Source of the DNA: Marinobacter halotolerans
Lineage (GTDB): Bacteria > Pseudomonadota > Gammaproteobacteria > Pseudomonadales > Oleiphilaceae
Direction of reading: 5' to 3'
DNA length: 64,000 nucleotides
Assembly (NCBI RefSeq): GCF_008795985.1
Contig: NZ_VMHP01000002.1
Location: forward strand, 682,001-746,000
The notes below the pieces were generated by a model. The model saw only the letters and a program-made list of their open reading frames with translations. It did not search any database and was not told the origin of the DNA. The position numbers and the translations under genes were made by a program. Of this stretch, positions 1 through 9,595 are shown one piece after another; the first letter of the stretch is position 1, and the number at the start of each line of letters is the position of its first letter.

Positions 1-20
1 AACCCATTAAGAGAAATAGC

Positions 21-209
21 ATGGACAAGAAATTGATCGCTTTGCTGGCGTGCCCCGTCTGCAAGGGAGACCTCGAACTGAATGACAAGCGTACCGAGCT
101 GATCTGCTATATGGACGCAATGGCCTTTCCCATCAGGGAAGGAATACCGGTGATGCTTAGCTCCGAAGCCCGGACACTGAGCACCGACGAGCGACTTCAC
201 AAACGCTAA
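21..209 (+). CDS. Trm112 family protein (YcaR-like)
   Basis: A 62-residue protein of the Trm112/UPF0434 family. The sequence shows a CPVC knuckle at residues 11-14, a further Cys at 29 and the characteristic C-terminal segment around [11 protein letters not shown] at 36-46. In eukaryotes and archaea Trm112 activates methyltransferases; the role of the short bacterial form is not settled. It lies 10 nt upstream of kdsB, as in the usual lpxK-ycaR-kdsB order, so lpxK is probably just outside the window. A purine-rich AAGAGA precedes the ATG. The bacterial form often keeps only part of the zinc site, as here. Confidence 0.9.
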   Translation: MDKKLIALLACPVCKGDLELNDKRTELICYMDAMAFPIREGIPVMLSSEARTLSTDERLHKR

Positions 210-219
210 CGGGGTTTTT

Positions 220-1011
220 ATGTCGTACATCGTGGTGATACCCGCGCGATACGCGTCTACCCGGTTGCCGGGCAAGCCGCTGGCGGATATCGGTGGCAAA
301 CCGATGATTCAGCATGTGTATGAACGCGCTTGCGAAAGCGCCGCGTCGCGGGTTGTGATCGCGACGGATGACGAGCGTATTGAAAAGGCCTGCCGTGGAT
401 TCGGTGCCGAAGTGGTGATGACGTTGGCGACCCACGCCAGCGGCACGGATCGGCTGGAAGAGGTGGCCCGCAAACTGGGATTCGGCCCCCGGGACCGGGT
501 GGTCAATGTCCAGGGCGACGAACCGCTTATCCCGCCGGAACTGATCGACCAGGTCGCCGACAACCTTGAAGCCTTTCCTGAAGCCGCTATCGCCACCCTG
601 TGCGAATCCATTACCGATACTAAAACGCTGTTCAACCCCAATGTGGTGAAAGTGGTGGCCGATGCCAGAGGTATGGCCCACTATTTCAGCCGTGCGCCAA
701 TCCCCTGGGCCAGAGAGGCATGGAGTGGTGACGTGCGAGTAGACGGTGCACGCGACATGCCGGCGAACGCCCGATATTTTCGCCACATTGGCATCTACGG
801 TTACCGGGTCAGCCTGCTTCAGGCCTTTGTAACCTGGCCTCCCGCCCCGACCGAACTCACCGAATCCCTGGAGCAGCTGCGAGCGCTCTACAATGGCGCG
901 CTGATTCATGTGGCGGAGGCAGCGGTCAGGCCGCCGGCCGGCGTGGATACGCAGGAGGATCTTGAACGACTCAGAGCCATGGTTAATGAAAGGGGATTGC
1001 TGAATGAGTGA
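220..1011 (+). CDS. kdsB: 3-deoxy-manno-octulosonate cytidylyltransferase
   Basis: Activates Kdo as CMP-Kdo for lipopolysaccharide inner-core assembly in the cytoplasm. The 263-residue protein starts with the nucleotide-binding segment [15 protein letters not shown] (residues 7-21) and carries the [10 protein letters not shown] motif near residue 98, both diagnostic of KdsB. It is slightly longer than the usual 248-255 residues. Its stop overlaps the start of the following phosphatase gene by 8 nt, suggesting translational coupling in a trm112-kdsB-phosphatase-murB operon. Confidence 0.97.
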   Translation: MSYIVVIPARYASTRLPGKPLADIGGKPMIQHVYERACESAASRVVIATDDERIEKACRGFGAEVVMTLATHASGTDRLEEVARKLGFGPRDRVVNVQGDEPLIPPELIDQVADNLEAFPEAAIATLCESITDTKTLFNPNVVKVVADARGMAHYFSRAPIPWAREAWSGDVRVDGARDMPANARYFRHIGIYGYRVSLLQAFVTWPPAPTELTESLEQLRALYNGALIHVAEAAVRPPAGVDTQEDLERLRAMVNERGLLNE

Positions 1012-1483
1012 ACCTGTCCGAGTGCTGTTTGTGTGTCTTGGCAACATCTGCCGTTCCCCCAGCGCAGAGGGTGTATTCCGGCAGGTGGTGGAGAATGCCG
1101 GTTTAAGTAACCAGGTGAAGATAGATTCCTGTGGAACCGGCAGCTGGCATGTGGGAAAGGCGCCGGACGGCCGTGCCCGGGAAGCGGCCGCCAGGCGTGG
1201 CATTGATATCAGTGACTTGAGGGCGCGGCAGTTTCAGGAATCGGATTTGTTCGAGTTCGACTATGTACTGGTAATGGATCGTCAGAGCCTTGCCGATATC
1301 AAGCGCGTCCAGAAGGAGATTGGCGGAACCGAGCCGGAACTGTTTCTTGATTACGGAAGTCCTTCCCACGACGAGGTGCCCGACCCGTATTACGGTGGCA
1401 ATCAGGGTTTCGAGATGGTTCTGGACCTGATTCAGGAGGCCAGCGAAGGGCTTCTGGCCCGATTGCGGGAGAGACTGGCTTGA
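1004..1483 (+). CDS. low molecular weight protein-tyrosine phosphatase
   Basis: A 159-residue LMW-PTP. The catalytic P-loop C-x5-R is at residues 11-17 (CLGNICR) followed by Ser18, and the general-acid loop DPYY is at 127-130. Such enzymes dephosphorylate protein tyrosine residues, often on bacterial tyrosine kinases of polysaccharide export. No such kinase is in the window, and the location between kdsB and murB is a conserved gammaproteobacterial arrangement, so the substrate remains open. It overlaps kdsB by 8 nt and murB by 4 nt. Confidence 0.93.
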   Translation: MSEPVRVLFVCLGNICRSPSAEGVFRQVVENAGLSNQVKIDSCGTGSWHVGKAPDGRAREAAARRGIDISDLRARQFQESDLFEFDYVLVMDRQSLADIKRVQKEIGGTEPELFLDYGSPSHDEVPDPYYGGNQGFEMVLDLIQEASEGLLARLRERLA

Positions 1484-2535
1484 GCCTCCCCCCGGTCATT
1501 CGCGAGTGGGTCAGTCTGAGGGGCAAGAACAGCCTGGGCATCGCGGCAAGGGCCCAGTACTTCACCCAGGTTCGCTCCCTTGATGATCTACGTTTTGCCC
1601 TGGACTGGGCAGACACCCATGCCGCAGAAACACTGATTCTGGGTGGTGGCAGCAACCTGGTATTTGCTGGGGATTTCCGCGGGCTTGCGGTGCAGGTGTC
1701 TATCAGCGGGCGCTGCTGGCAGGCGGTTGAAGGCGACGCGGCCACCCTTGAATTGGGCGCCGGCGAACCCTGGCATGAGTGCGTGTTATACGCTGCCAAA
1801 GCCGGTTATCGGGGAATCGAGAATCTCGCGCTGATTCCCGGCACCGTGGGTGCAGCACCGGTTCAGAATATCGGTGCTTACGGCACAGAACTGGCCGACA
1901 CCCTGGTGGATGTGACCGCGCTGGACCGGACCACAGGTGAGGAGGTGCGGCTGTCGAACGCGCAGTGCCGGTTCAGCTATCGCGACAGCCTGTTCAAGCA
2001 TGAGCCAGGACGCTTTATCATTACCCGGGTTCGCCTCCGACTGTCCCGAAGCCTGCCCCTGCAACTGGAGTATCGGGACCTGAAAGAGTATTTCAGCGAG
2101 CAGAACACCAGAGAGCTTACCCCCTCCGACGTTGCCCAGGCGGTTATGGCGGTGCGCCGGCGCAAACTGCCGGACCCGTCGCAGATACCCAATGTGGGAA
2201 GCTTCTTCAAGAACCCGGTTGTCCCCATTGCCCAATGGCATCAACTGAAAGCGCAGCATCCGGGCCTGGCGGGTTATCCGGACGAAACCTCGGCCAAGGT
2301 GGCGGCTGCCTGGCTTATTGATCAGTGTGGCTGGAAGGGCTATCGGAACGATCGGGTGGGGGTCCACAACCATCAGGCTCTGGTACTGGTTAACCATTCT
2401 GATGGCAGCGGCCAGGACGTTCTGGATCTTGCGTCCAGAATCCGTGCCGACGTTCTTTCGACATTCGGTATCGAACTGGAAATGGAGCCCGGCGTAGTCG
2501 GTGACTTGCCCGCCGGGCCCTCAGACGGCTTTTAG
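1480..2535 (+). CDS. murB: UDP-N-acetylenolpyruvoylglucosamine reductase
   Basis: FAD- and NADPH-dependent reduction of UDP-GlcNAc-enolpyruvate to UDP-MurNAc, the second committed peptidoglycan step. The 351-residue protein shows the FAD-binding GGGSNLVF motif near residue 55, the [17 protein letters not shown] segment near 125 and the NVGSFFKNP stretch with the catalytic serine. Length matches the E. coli-type (type I) enzyme. The start is a TTG that overlaps the phosphatase stop codon, implying reinitiation. It converges with proS, and the two stop regions overlap by 4 nt. Confidence 0.96.
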   Translation: MSLPPVIREWVSLRGKNSLGIAARAQYFTQVRSLDDLRFALDWADTHAAETLILGGGSNLVFAGDFRGLAVQVSISGRCWQAVEGDAATLELGAGEPWHECVLYAAKAGYRGIENLALIPGTVGAAPVQNIGAYGTELADTLVDVTALDRTTGEEVRLSNAQCRFSYRDSLFKHEPGRFIITRVRLRLSRSLPLQLEYRDLKEYFSEQNTRELTPSDVAQAVMAVRRRKLPDPSQIPNVGSFFKNPVVPIAQWHQLKAQHPGLAGYPDETSAKVAAAWLIDQCGWKGYRNDRVGVHNHQALVLVNHSDGSGQDVLDLASRIRADVLSTFGIELEMEPGVVGDLPAGPSDGF

Positions 2536-4265
2536 AGCCCGCCTCTCGGAGACTGGTTGATCAGGAAGGGCAGAGCCTCATCCAGAGGAATGTCCTGTTT
2601 GTCGGCATCATTGCGGCCCTTGTATTCCAGGGTTTCGGCTTCCAGCCCGCGGTCGGACACCACGAACCGGTGGGGAATACCGATCAGCTCGATATCCGCA
2701 AACTTGACTCCGGGCCGCTCGTTCCGGTCATCCAGCAGCACATCGAACCCTGCCTGCTTGAGTTGGGCATAGAGCCGTTCGCCAGCTTCCTGAACCGTCG
2801 GGGATTTATGGCCGTTCAGGGTCACGATCGCGACCTCGAAGGGTGCAATGGCATCCGGCCAGATAATGCCTTTATCGTCGTGGTTCTGCTCGATGGCCGC
2901 AGCCACGATGCGTGACACGCCGATGCCATAGCAGCCCATTTCCAGGATGCCCGCCTTGCCGTTCTCGTCCAGCACGGTGGCGTTCATGGCGCTGCTGTAC
3001 TTGTTGCCCAGTTTGAAGATGTGGCCCACTTCAATGCCCCGGCGGATTTCCAGAACGCCCTGGCCGTCCGGGCTGGTGTCGCCTTCCACCACGTTGCGGA
3101 GGTCCTCAACCCGGTTCAGGGGAACATCCCGTTCCCAGTTCACGCCGGTGAGGTGATAGCCCTCTTTGTTGGCACCACAGACGAAGTCTGCCAGGTGGGC
3201 CGCACTCAGATCGACGATGACCGGGACCGGCAGATTCACCGGGCCGATGGACCCGGCCTTGCATCCAACCGCCTGTTCGATTTCCTCGTCGGTCGCCATG
3301 GTAAGTGGCTCGGCCACACCCGCAAGGTTTTCCGCCTTGATTTCGTTGAGGCTGTGATCACCGCGAAGGATCAGCGCAACCAGGCCGCTGGTACCGTCTT
3401 CATCTTCCTCGGCTTTGACCAGCAGGGTCTTGACCGTCGACGTGACATCGACACCCAGGAAGCTGGCTACCGCATCAATGGTGCGCTGGTCCGGGGTTTC
3501 GACCTTTTCCAGTTCGGCTGATGGGGCTGGCCGCTCGCCCTGGGGCGGCAGTGCCACGGCTTTTTCGATGTTGGCGGCGTAGCTGCTTTCGGTGCTGAAC
3601 ACGATGGCGTCCTCACCGGAGGAGGCCAGCACATGGAATTCGTGGGAGGCACTGCCGCCAATGGCGCCGGAATCCGCCTCCACCGGGCGGTAATCCAGCC
3701 CCACACGATCAAAGATCGAGCAGTAGGTGCGGTGCATGACCTGATAGGTGTCGTTCAGCGACTCTTTGGTCAGATGGAAGGAGTAGGCGTCCTTCATGAT
3801 GAATTCCCGTGCGCGCATCACACCAAAACGGGGGCGTCGCTCATCGCGGAATTTGGTCTGAATCTGGTAGAAATTCGCCGGCAGTTCCTTGTAGCTTTTC
3901 AGCTCGTTGCGCACCAGATCGGTGATGACTTCCTCATGGGTCGGGCCGAAGCAGAAGTCCCGGCCGTGGCGGTCCTGCATGCGCAGCAGCTCGCCGCCAT
4001 ACTGCTCCCAACGGCCTGATTCCTGCCACAGTTCCGCGGGCTGGATAGCGGGCATCAGAACTTCCTGGGCGCCGCTTTTGTCCATCTCCTCCCGCACTAT
4101 GCGCTCAACCTTACGCAGCACTCGCAGCCCCAGTGGCAGCCAGGTGTAAAGACCGGCTGCCAGCTTCCGGATCATACCGGCTCTGAGCATCATCTGGTGG
4201 CTGATGATTTCCGCGTCTGCGGGGGTCTCTTTCTGGGTGGCAATCAGGTAACGGCTTGCTTGCAT
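2532..4265 (-). CDS. proS: prolyl-tRNA synthetase
   Basis: Class II aminoacyl-tRNA synthetase charging tRNA-Pro. The protein is 577 residues from the ATG at 4265, matching the bacterial type with a YbaK-like editing insertion between motifs 2 and 3. Motif 2 is visible around [20 protein letters not shown]. The frame stays open 19 codons further upstream, but the family N-terminus [13 protein letters not shown] fixes the start at 4265. It is divergent from the thioesterase gene at 4385, with 119 bp between them for both promoters. Confidence 0.97.
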   Translation of the reverse strand: MQASRYLIATQKETPADAEIISHQMMLRAGMIRKLAAGLYTWLPLGLRVLRKVERIVREEMDKSGAQEVLMPAIQPAELWQESGRWEQYGGELLRMQDRHGRDFCFGPTHEEVITDLVRNELKSYKELPANFYQIQTKFRDERRPRFGVMRAREFIMKDAYSFHLTKESLNDTYQVMHRTYCSIFDRVGLDYRPVEADSGAIGGSASHEFHVLASSGEDAIVFSTESSYAANIEKAVALPPQGERPAPSAELEKVETPDQRTIDAVASFLGVDVTSTVKTLLVKAEEDEDGTSGLVALILRGDHSLNEIKAENLAGVAEPLTMATDEEIEQAVGCKAGSIGPVNLPVPVIVDLSAAHLADFVCGANKEGYHLTGVNWERDVPLNRVEDLRNVVEGDTSPDGQGVLEIRRGIEVGHIFKLGNKYSSAMNATVLDENGKAGILEMGCYGIGVSRIVAAAIEQNHDDKGIIWPDAIAPFEVAIVTLNGHKSPTVQEAGERLYAQLKQAGFDVLLDDRNERPGVKFADIELIGIPHRFVVSDRGLEAETLEYKGRNDADKQDIPLDEALPFLINQSPRGGL

Positions 4266-4384
4266 AATGTGATCCGTCGGAATTATTTGGGATTGGTGAC
4301 AGGTCCGAAAGTCTGCTTTCAAAGACTGGGAGTGCCCGCTATTGTACGGAGCGAATCAGACAAGGTACAGACGGAGACAGGCGG

Positions 4385-4813
4385 ATGAGTTTGACGGCAC
4401 AACAACTCGGCGAGTTGATTCGCGCCGGGGTTCCCATGGCAGAGGATATCGGATTTACGGTAGACGACGCCGGTGAGGGATTTGCAAAGGCGAGACTGAT
4501 TTTTTCGGAGCGGCTTATCCGGCCCGGTGGCACGCTGTCAGGCCCGGTGCAGATGGCCCTGGCGGATGCCGCCATGTATGCCGCAGTGATGGCCACCATC
4601 GGGCAGGTGGAAATGGCGGTGACCAGCAACCTGTCCATCAACTTTCTGGAGAAACCGGCCCCGGGGGATCTGATTGCGGATGCCGTGGTGCTGAGGCTGG
4701 GGCGGCGGATTGCGTTCTGCGAAGTGCGCCTGCTTTCCCCGGATGCGGACAAAGGCGAGGATGTGCTCGTTGCCCATGTCACCGGCAGCTACGCCTTGCC
4801 GGGGAACCGCTGA
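4385..4813 (+). CDS. PaaI-type hotdog thioesterase
   Basis: A 142-residue hotdog-fold protein of the PaaI/DUF4442-like thioesterase group. The core motif is the LIRPGGTLSGPVQMALADAAMYAAV stretch in the first half, where the long hotdog helix carries the catalytic acidic residue (ALADA), followed by a SNLSINFLEKP strand pair. It probably hydrolyses an acyl-CoA, but the substrate cannot be read from sequence. It converges with the Lrp-family regulator, with only 7 nt between their stops. Confidence 0.85.
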   Translation: MSLTAQQLGELIRAGVPMAEDIGFTVDDAGEGFAKARLIFSERLIRPGGTLSGPVQMALADAAMYAAVMATIGQVEMAVTSNLSINFLEKPAPGDLIADAVVLRLGRRIAFCEVRLLSPDADKGEDVLVAHVTGSYALPGNR

Positions 4814-4820
4814 ACGCCTA

Positions 4821-5318
4821 TCAGGTCAGGTAGCCCAGGGGCAGTGCGGTGCTGTCAATCACCCGTCTAAGCACGAAACTGGAGTGCACGCCGCTTACGC
4901 CCTGAATCCGGGTAATCCGGTTGAGCAGGAAGTGGTGGTAGTGGTCCATGTCCGGTACCACCACCTTCAGCATGTAATCGGCGTCCTGGCCGGTAATCAG
5001 ATAGCACTCCTGTACTTCCGGATACTCGCCCACCTTGGCTTCAAACTCGGCAAAGCGTTCCGGCGTGTGCCGGTCCATGCCGATCAGGATGATGGCGGTG
5101 AGGGACAGGCCCAGCTTCTTGTGATCGAGAATCGTCACCTGGCGCAGGATAATGCCGGATTCCTCGAGGGCTCTTACCCGACGAAGGCAGGGGGAGGGCG
5201 ACAGGCCAACCTTGTCGGCCAGTTCCTGATTGGTCAGCGAGCCGTCTTTCTGGAGCTGCTCCAGGATATTCCGGTCTATTCTGTCAATTTTGATCAGTGT
5301 CTGGCTATTACTTGCCAT
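4821..5318 (-). CDS. Lrp/AsnC family transcriptional regulator
   Basis: A 165-residue Lrp-type regulator: an N-terminal winged HTH (IDRIDRNILEQLQKDG... to about residue 65, with LSPSPCLRRVRALEESG as recognition region) and a C-terminal RAM ligand-binding domain with the DYMLKVVVPDMDHYHHF segment. It is divergent from leuA across a 147-bp AT-rich intergenic region. Control of leuA and of its own gene in response to leucine or another amino acid is therefore plausible, but this is inference from position. Confidence 0.92.
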   Translation of the reverse strand: MASNSQTLIKIDRIDRNILEQLQKDGSLTNQELADKVGLSPSPCLRRVRALEESGIILRQVTILDHKKLGLSLTAIILIGMDRHTPERFAEFEAKVGEYPEVQECYLITGQDADYMLKVVVPDMDHYHHFLLNRITRIQGVSGVHSSFVLRRVIDSTALPLGYLT

Positions 5319-5465
5319 AAATCGTCACCATTTTAAAAAAATACGCAATTTATCACTAATAAATAATCTTTTACTGAAAAAAAAGCAATCATTAACCCCT
5401 CCAAAGCCGGTAACCTGTTCGGTAATCACAGAAACCGTTTTCCGTTCAATCAGGGACCAGACGTT
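5319..5465. promoter_or_regulatory. divergent lrp-like/leuA regulatory region
   Basis: This 147-bp spacer between divergent regulator and leuA genes is clearly more AT-rich than its surroundings, with A-tracts (runs of seven and eight A) near 5335 and 5379. Phased A-tracts are typical of Lrp-type binding and DNA bending. No leader peptide with a leucine run was found, so attenuation is not supported. Exact promoter hexamers are ambiguous. Confidence 0.5.
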
Positions 5466-7169
5466 ATGGCTTTTGATCACCGCAAATACATCCCGTTCAA
5501 ACCGATGGCAAAAACCGATCGCCGTTGGCCCGACCAGGTCATCGAGAAGGCGCCCAGATGGTGCGCTGTTGATCTGCGGGACGGTAACCAGGCGTTGGTC
5601 AAGCCCATGACGGTAGCCCAGAAGCAGCGGCTGTTCGATCTGCTGGTAAAAGTTGGCTTCAAGGAAATCGAAATCGGGTTCCCCGCGGCCAGTCAGCCGG
5701 ATTTTGATTTCTGCCGGAAACTGATCGAAGAGAACCGGATTCCGGATGATGTCCATATCCAGGTACTGACTCAGGCGCGCCCGGAATTGATCGAGCGTAC
5801 CTACAAGGCTCTTGAGGGCGCAAAAAAGGCGATTGTTCACGTCTACAACTCCACCTCTACTGTCCAGCGTGAACAGGTGTTCGGCATGGATCGGGAGGGT
5901 GTTAAGGAAATCGCGGTCAATGGCGCCCGGGTCGTGAAATCCATCGCCGAGCGTTACCCGGACACCGAATGGACCTTCCAGTATTCGCCCGAGAGCTTCA
6001 CCGGCACCGAGATGGACTATGCCGCCGAGGTGATCGATGCGGTGAACGACGTCTGGCGCCCCGATCAGGGCCAGCCGGTGGTGATCAACCTGCCGGCAAC
6101 CGTGGAAATGGCAACGCCCAATGTGTTTGCCGACCAGATTGAGTGGATCTGCGACCGGGTTCGTTATAGGGAGCATATTGCCATCAGCGTGCACACCCAC
6201 AACGACCGTGGATGTGCCGTTGCTGCGGCCGAGCTTGCGGTCATGGCCGGCGCCGACCGGGTTGAGGGCACCCTGATGGGTAATGGTGAGCGCACCGGCA
6301 ACATGGACCTGGTAACCATGGCCATGAATCTCTATTCCCAGGGCGTTGATCCCACCGTGAATCTGTCCGGCATCGCCGAAATTACCGACGTGGTGGAGGC
6401 CTGCACCGAGATCTCGACCCATCCCAGGCACCCCTATGCCGGCGAGCTTGTATTCACCGCCTTCTCCGGCAGCCACCAGGACGCCATCCGGAAATGCCTG
6501 TCGAAACGCAAAGATGACGATCTGTGGAATGTGGCCTATCTGCCGATTGATCCCCGTGATCTCGGGCGCAAATACGAAGAAGTGGTGCGCATAAACAGTC
6601 AGTCCGGCAAGGGTGGCGTGGCCTACATTCTGGAACGGGATTACAACATCAGTCTGCCACGCTGGCTGCAGATCGAATTCAGCAAGGTGGTTCAACGCGA
6701 GGCGGAAACGAACGGCGGCGAAATCGATTCACTGACTATTCATCGCCTGTTCGAAACCCGGTATCTGAAGGTCCGTAAGGCCTGGGAGCTGCGTTCCTAC
6801 GATCTGCATCGGGATGACAACGGCGTGAACGCGACGGTCAGTATCGGTCCGGAAGCCAGCCCGACGACACTCAGCGGTCACGGTCTGGGAGCGGTTGAAG
6901 CGGTGTCCGCGGCTCTGGAATCACTGTTCGATGTGTCCATTGCCGTTGAAGCCTATGACGAGTTTGCGCTGAGCGAAGGCACCAAAGCGAATGCGCTGGC
7001 CTGTATCCGGGTCACAGCAAACGGCGAGCACTGCAGTGCGGCTGCCCTGGCAGAAGACACCACCTCGGCGACCCTGCAGGCACTGTTCTCGGCAGTCTCC
7101 CAGGTGGTACCGACAGATCCCTCAGGAGCGGTGCAGAAAGCAGGCGAAACCGAACAGGTGGGTGTCTGA
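5466..7169 (+). CDS. leuA: 2-isopropylmalate synthase, yeast-type
   Basis: First committed step of leucine synthesis: acetyl-CoA plus 2-ketoisovalerate gives 2-isopropylmalate. The 567-residue protein belongs to the longer yeast-type LeuA group found in pseudomonads. It has the HMGL-like TIM barrel with DLRDGNQ at residues 36-42, the metal-binding HTHNDRG segment near residue 240, and a C-terminal LeuA dimer/allosteric domain that binds leucine for feedback inhibition. It is monocistronic: a hairpin terminator follows directly and leuBCD are not adjacent. Confidence 0.96.
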   Translation: MAFDHRKYIPFKPMAKTDRRWPDQVIEKAPRWCAVDLRDGNQALVKPMTVAQKQRLFDLLVKVGFKEIEIGFPAASQPDFDFCRKLIEENRIPDDVHIQVLTQARPELIERTYKALEGAKKAIVHVYNSTSTVQREQVFGMDREGVKEIAVNGARVVKSIAERYPDTEWTFQYSPESFTGTEMDYAAEVIDAVNDVWRPDQGQPVVINLPATVEMATPNVFADQIEWICDRVRYREHIAISVHTHNDRGCAVAAAELAVMAGADRVEGTLMGNGERTGNMDLVTMAMNLYSQGVDPTVNLSGIAEITDVVEACTEISTHPRHPYAGELVFTAFSGSHQDAIRKCLSKRKDDDLWNVAYLPIDPRDLGRKYEEVVRINSQSGKGGVAYILERDYNISLPRWLQIEFSKVVQREAETNGGEIDSLTIHRLFETRYLKVRKAWELRSYDLHRDDNGVNATVSIGPEASPTTLSGHGLGAVEAVSAALESLFDVSIAVEAYDEFALSEGTKANALACIRVTANGEHCSAAALAEDTTSATLQALFSAVSQVVPTDPSGAVQKAGETEQVGV

Positions 7170-7172
7170 CAT

Positions 7173-7200
7173 AAAAAAGCCGGCTTTCGCCGGCTTCTTC
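7173..7200. terminator. bidirectional terminator between leuA and csp
   Basis: A perfect 8-bp stem AAGCCGGC / GCCGGCTT with a TTTC loop (7177-7196). On the minus strand the hairpin is followed by six T residues, which is a strong terminator for the cold-shock gene. On the plus strand the tail is CTTCTTC, a weaker T-rich tail serving leuA. Confidence 0.85.
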
Positions 7201-7254
7201 ATCTTCCCTGTGCCCGTGAGGGGCATAGGGCGGATGCGTAACTTTCCGGCCTGA

Positions 7255-7464
7255 TCAGACCGGCGTCACGTTCTCCGCCTGAGGACCTTTCGGACCCTGT
7301 GTTACAGTAAACTGCACCTGCTGACCTTCGGTCAGGGTGCGGAAACCGCTGGCGTTGATTGCACTGTAGTGAACGAATACGTCACTGCCACCGTCCTGAG
7401 CGATGAAACCAAAGCCCTTGGACTCGTTAAACCACTTTACATGGCCTGTTTTGGTATCTGACAT
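7255..7464 (-). CDS. CspA-family cold-shock protein
   Basis: A 69-residue single cold-shock domain. RNP1 (KGFGFIAQ, residues 16-23) and RNP2 (DVFVHYSAI, about 29-37) are intact, so it should bind single-stranded RNA or DNA as an RNA chaperone. Length and sequence are standard for CspA/CspD paralogues, and which paralogue it is cannot be decided. A good sigma-70 promoter and a leader of about 65 nt lie upstream, with an AGGAAAG ribosome site. Confidence 0.95.
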   Translation of the reverse strand: MSDTKTGHVKWFNESKGFGFIAQDGGSDVFVHYSAINASGFRTLTEGQQVQFTVTQGPKGPQAENVTPV

Positions 7465-7536
7465 TGATCTTTCCTGTATTTCTGCAATTTTCCCTCACGG
7501 GACCTTCTAACTACCAGCTTTTGACAGCCAATTTTT

Positions 7537-7564
7537 AGTATAGACCGACTCTGGAGCGCGTCAA
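7537..7564 (-). promoter_or_regulatory. sigma-70 promoter of the cold-shock gene
   Basis: Read on the minus strand: a -35 TTGACG (7559-7564), a 16-bp spacer and a -10 TATACT (7537-7542). Initiation would fall near 7530, leaving an untranslated leader of roughly 65 nt, shorter than the ~150-nt thermosensing leader of E. coli cspA. Confidence 0.7.
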
Positions 7565-7630
7565 CGGCTTTTTTTGTCACTTTTCTGAAATAATTAACGT
7601 TCAAAAACAATCGCTTGAATGCGTTGTCGG

Positions 7631-9505
7631 TCATCCTTTCAATTGTTCGCTGATCTCTTCCAGAATGGAGGGATCGTCGATCGTGCTTGGCACCTTGTAT
7701 TCCTCACCATCGGCAATCTGCCGGATCACCCGTCTGAGGATTTTACCCGACCGGGTCTTGGGCAGGCGCTCAACAACAAGCGCCCGGCGGAAGCAGGCAA
7801 TGGCGCCGATTTTCTCCCGCATCATCTCCACCAGTTCTTCTTCCAGTTCATCGTGGCCGATGGTTGCGCCGTCCTTGACCATTACCAGGCCAATCGGAAT
7901 CTGTCCCTTCATGTCGTCCTGGGCGCCAACAACGCAGCATTCGGCAATCGCCGGGTGGCCGGCAATCACTTCTTCCATTTCGCCGGTGGACAGGCGGTGG
8001 CCCGCCACATTGATGACATCGTCGGTGCGGCCCATCACAAAAACATAGCCGTCCTCATCGACGAAGCCTCCGTCACCAGAGGTGTAAAAGCCGGGAATTG
8101 GGTCCAGATAGGTCTTGCGGAAGCGTTCGTCGTCGCCCCAGACGGTGGTCATGCAGCCGGGGGGCAGGGGGAGTTTTACCGCGATCTGGCCCTGTTCGCC
8201 TGCCGGCATCTGTGAACCCTTGAAATCCACAACCCGAACATCGTAACCGGGCGAGGGGAAAGTGGCGGAGCCGGGCTTGGTCGTCATCTGCTCCAACCCT
8301 ACCGGGTTGCAACAGATAGCCCAGCCTGTTTCGGTCTGCCACCAATGGTCCAGCACCGGCAGGGTGGTATGCTCCTTGAGCCATTCATAGGTGGCCGGAT
8401 CCAGCCGTTCACCGGCCAGAAACAGCCGTTTCAGCGAGCTGATATCGTAGCGGCCCAAAAGATCTGCTTCCGGATCTTCCTTGCGAATGGCCCGGAAGGC
8501 TGTGGGTGCGGTAAACAGGAAGTTTATCCGGTGATCCTGCACCACCCGCCAGAAAGCGCCGGCGTCGGGAGTCTTGACCGGCTTTCCTTCATAGAGGACG
8601 GTGGTGCATCCGGCCAGCAGCGGACCATAGACAATGTAGCTGTGACCAACGACCCAGCCCACGTCCGAGGCCGCCCAGAAAACATCCCCGGGGCCGGCAT
8701 CGTAGACCAGTTCCATGCTGTAGCGCATGGCAACCGCGTGGCCGCCGTTGTCGCGTACTACCCCTTTGGGTTTGCCGGTGGTGCCTGAGGTGTAAAGGAT
8801 ATAGAGCGGGTCGGTCGCAGCGACAGGTACGGGATCGGCGGCTGTGGCACCGGCAATAAGCGACTGCCAGTCGATGTCCCGACCCTCAACCAGGCTGGCC
8901 TTGACCTGGGGGCGCTGGTAAACCACGCAGAATTCCGGCTTGTGGCTGGCCTCTTCGATGGCGAGATCGACCAGCGGCTTGTATTCAATGAGTTTCTGCA
9001 CTTCGATGCCGCAGGATGCAGTGATCACGGCCCTGGGGGAGGCATCGTCGATTCTGACGGCCAGCTCGTGGGCGGCAAAACCCCCGAATACGACAGAGTG
9101 AACCGCGCCCAGGCGGGCGCAGGCCAGCATGGCGATAACCGCTTCCGGAATCATGGGTATGTAGATGATCACCCGGTCGCCTTTGGCGATTCCCCGACTT
9201 TTCAGCGCGCCGGCAAACAGGGCGACTTCATGGGTTAGCTGGCTGTAGGTATAGGATTTCTGATTGCCAGTCACCGGGGAATCGTAGATCAGCGCTTTCT
9301 GGTTGCCGCGCCCGGCGCGGATATTGGCGTCAAGCGCTGCCTCGCAGGTGTTGATGATGCCATCGGGAAACCACTGACCATGGCCGTTGTCGGTGGCCTG
9401 CCAGATTTTCGTCGGGGGCTCGATCCAGCTTACGTCCGCTGCCTTTTCCCGCCAGAACGCTTCCGGCGTGTTCATTGAACGACTGAACTCTGATTGATAG
9501 CTCAC
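7631..9505 (-). CDS. prpE: propionyl-CoA synthetase (acetyl-CoA synthetase-like)
   Basis: A 624-residue ANL-superfamily acyl-CoA synthetase activating propionate (possibly acetate) through an acyl-adenylate. The P-loop YTSGTTGKPKGVV, the WWQTETGW segment and the C-terminal catalytic lysine in TRSGKILRR (Lys588, the usual acetylation target) are all present. The N-terminus SEFSRSMNTPEAFWREKAADVSW matches the PrpE group better than Acs. The start is a GTG with an AAGGGGG ribosome site. It is not in a prp operon here, but a GntR regulator resembling those of methylcitrate operons lies at the far end of the window. Confidence 0.87.
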   Translation of the reverse strand: MSYQSEFSRSMNTPEAFWREKAADVSWIEPPTKIWQATDNGHGQWFPDGIINTCEAALDANIRAGRGNQKALIYDSPVTGNQKSYTYSQLTHEVALFAGALKSRGIAKGDRVIIYIPMIPEAVIAMLACARLGAVHSVVFGGFAAHELAVRIDDASPRAVITASCGIEVQKLIEYKPLVDLAIEEASHKPEFCVVYQRPQVKASLVEGRDIDWQSLIAGATAADPVPVAATDPLYILYTSGTTGKPKGVVRDNGGHAVAMRYSMELVYDAGPGDVFWAASDVGWVVGHSYIVYGPLLAGCTTVLYEGKPVKTPDAGAFWRVVQDHRINFLFTAPTAFRAIRKEDPEADLLGRYDISSLKRLFLAGERLDPATYEWLKEHTTLPVLDHWWQTETGWAICCNPVGLEQMTTKPGSATFPSPGYDVRVVDFKGSQMPAGEQGQIAVKLPLPPGCMTTVWGDDERFRKTYLDPIPGFYTSGDGGFVDEDGYVFVMGRTDDVINVAGHRLSTGEMEEVIAGHPAIAECCVVGAQDDMKGQIPIGLVMVKDGATIGHDELEEELVEMMREKIGAIACFRRALVVERLPKTRSGKILRRVIRQIADGEEYKVPSTIDDPSILEEISEQLKG

Positions 9506-9520
9506 ACGGCCCCCTTGCCA

Positions 9521-9546
9521 ATTCCGTTGTTATAGTTCCACGGAAT
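9521..9546. promoter_or_regulatory. 7-bp inverted repeat upstream of prpE
   Basis: ATTCCGT at 9521-9527 is mirrored by ACGGAAT at 9540-9546, with a 12-bp spacer, just upstream of the prpE start. It could be an operator for a dimeric regulator. It does not match the TTGT-YG-ACAA palindromes near the GntR gene. Confidence 0.35.
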
Positions 9547-9595
9547 CAACTTTAGGCGCTTTGAGAATCGGCACTAGTAGACCATCGGCTAAGAG

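Noticed and set aside
157..1203. 348-codon open frame antisense to kdsB
   Set aside because: Its codons mirror the real kdsB and phosphatase genes, which have clear motifs; the translation has no family features and no ribosome site.
5325..6695. 456-codon open frame antisense to leuA
   Set aside because: Covers leuA completely and shows no recognisable domain; typical GC-rich shadow frame.
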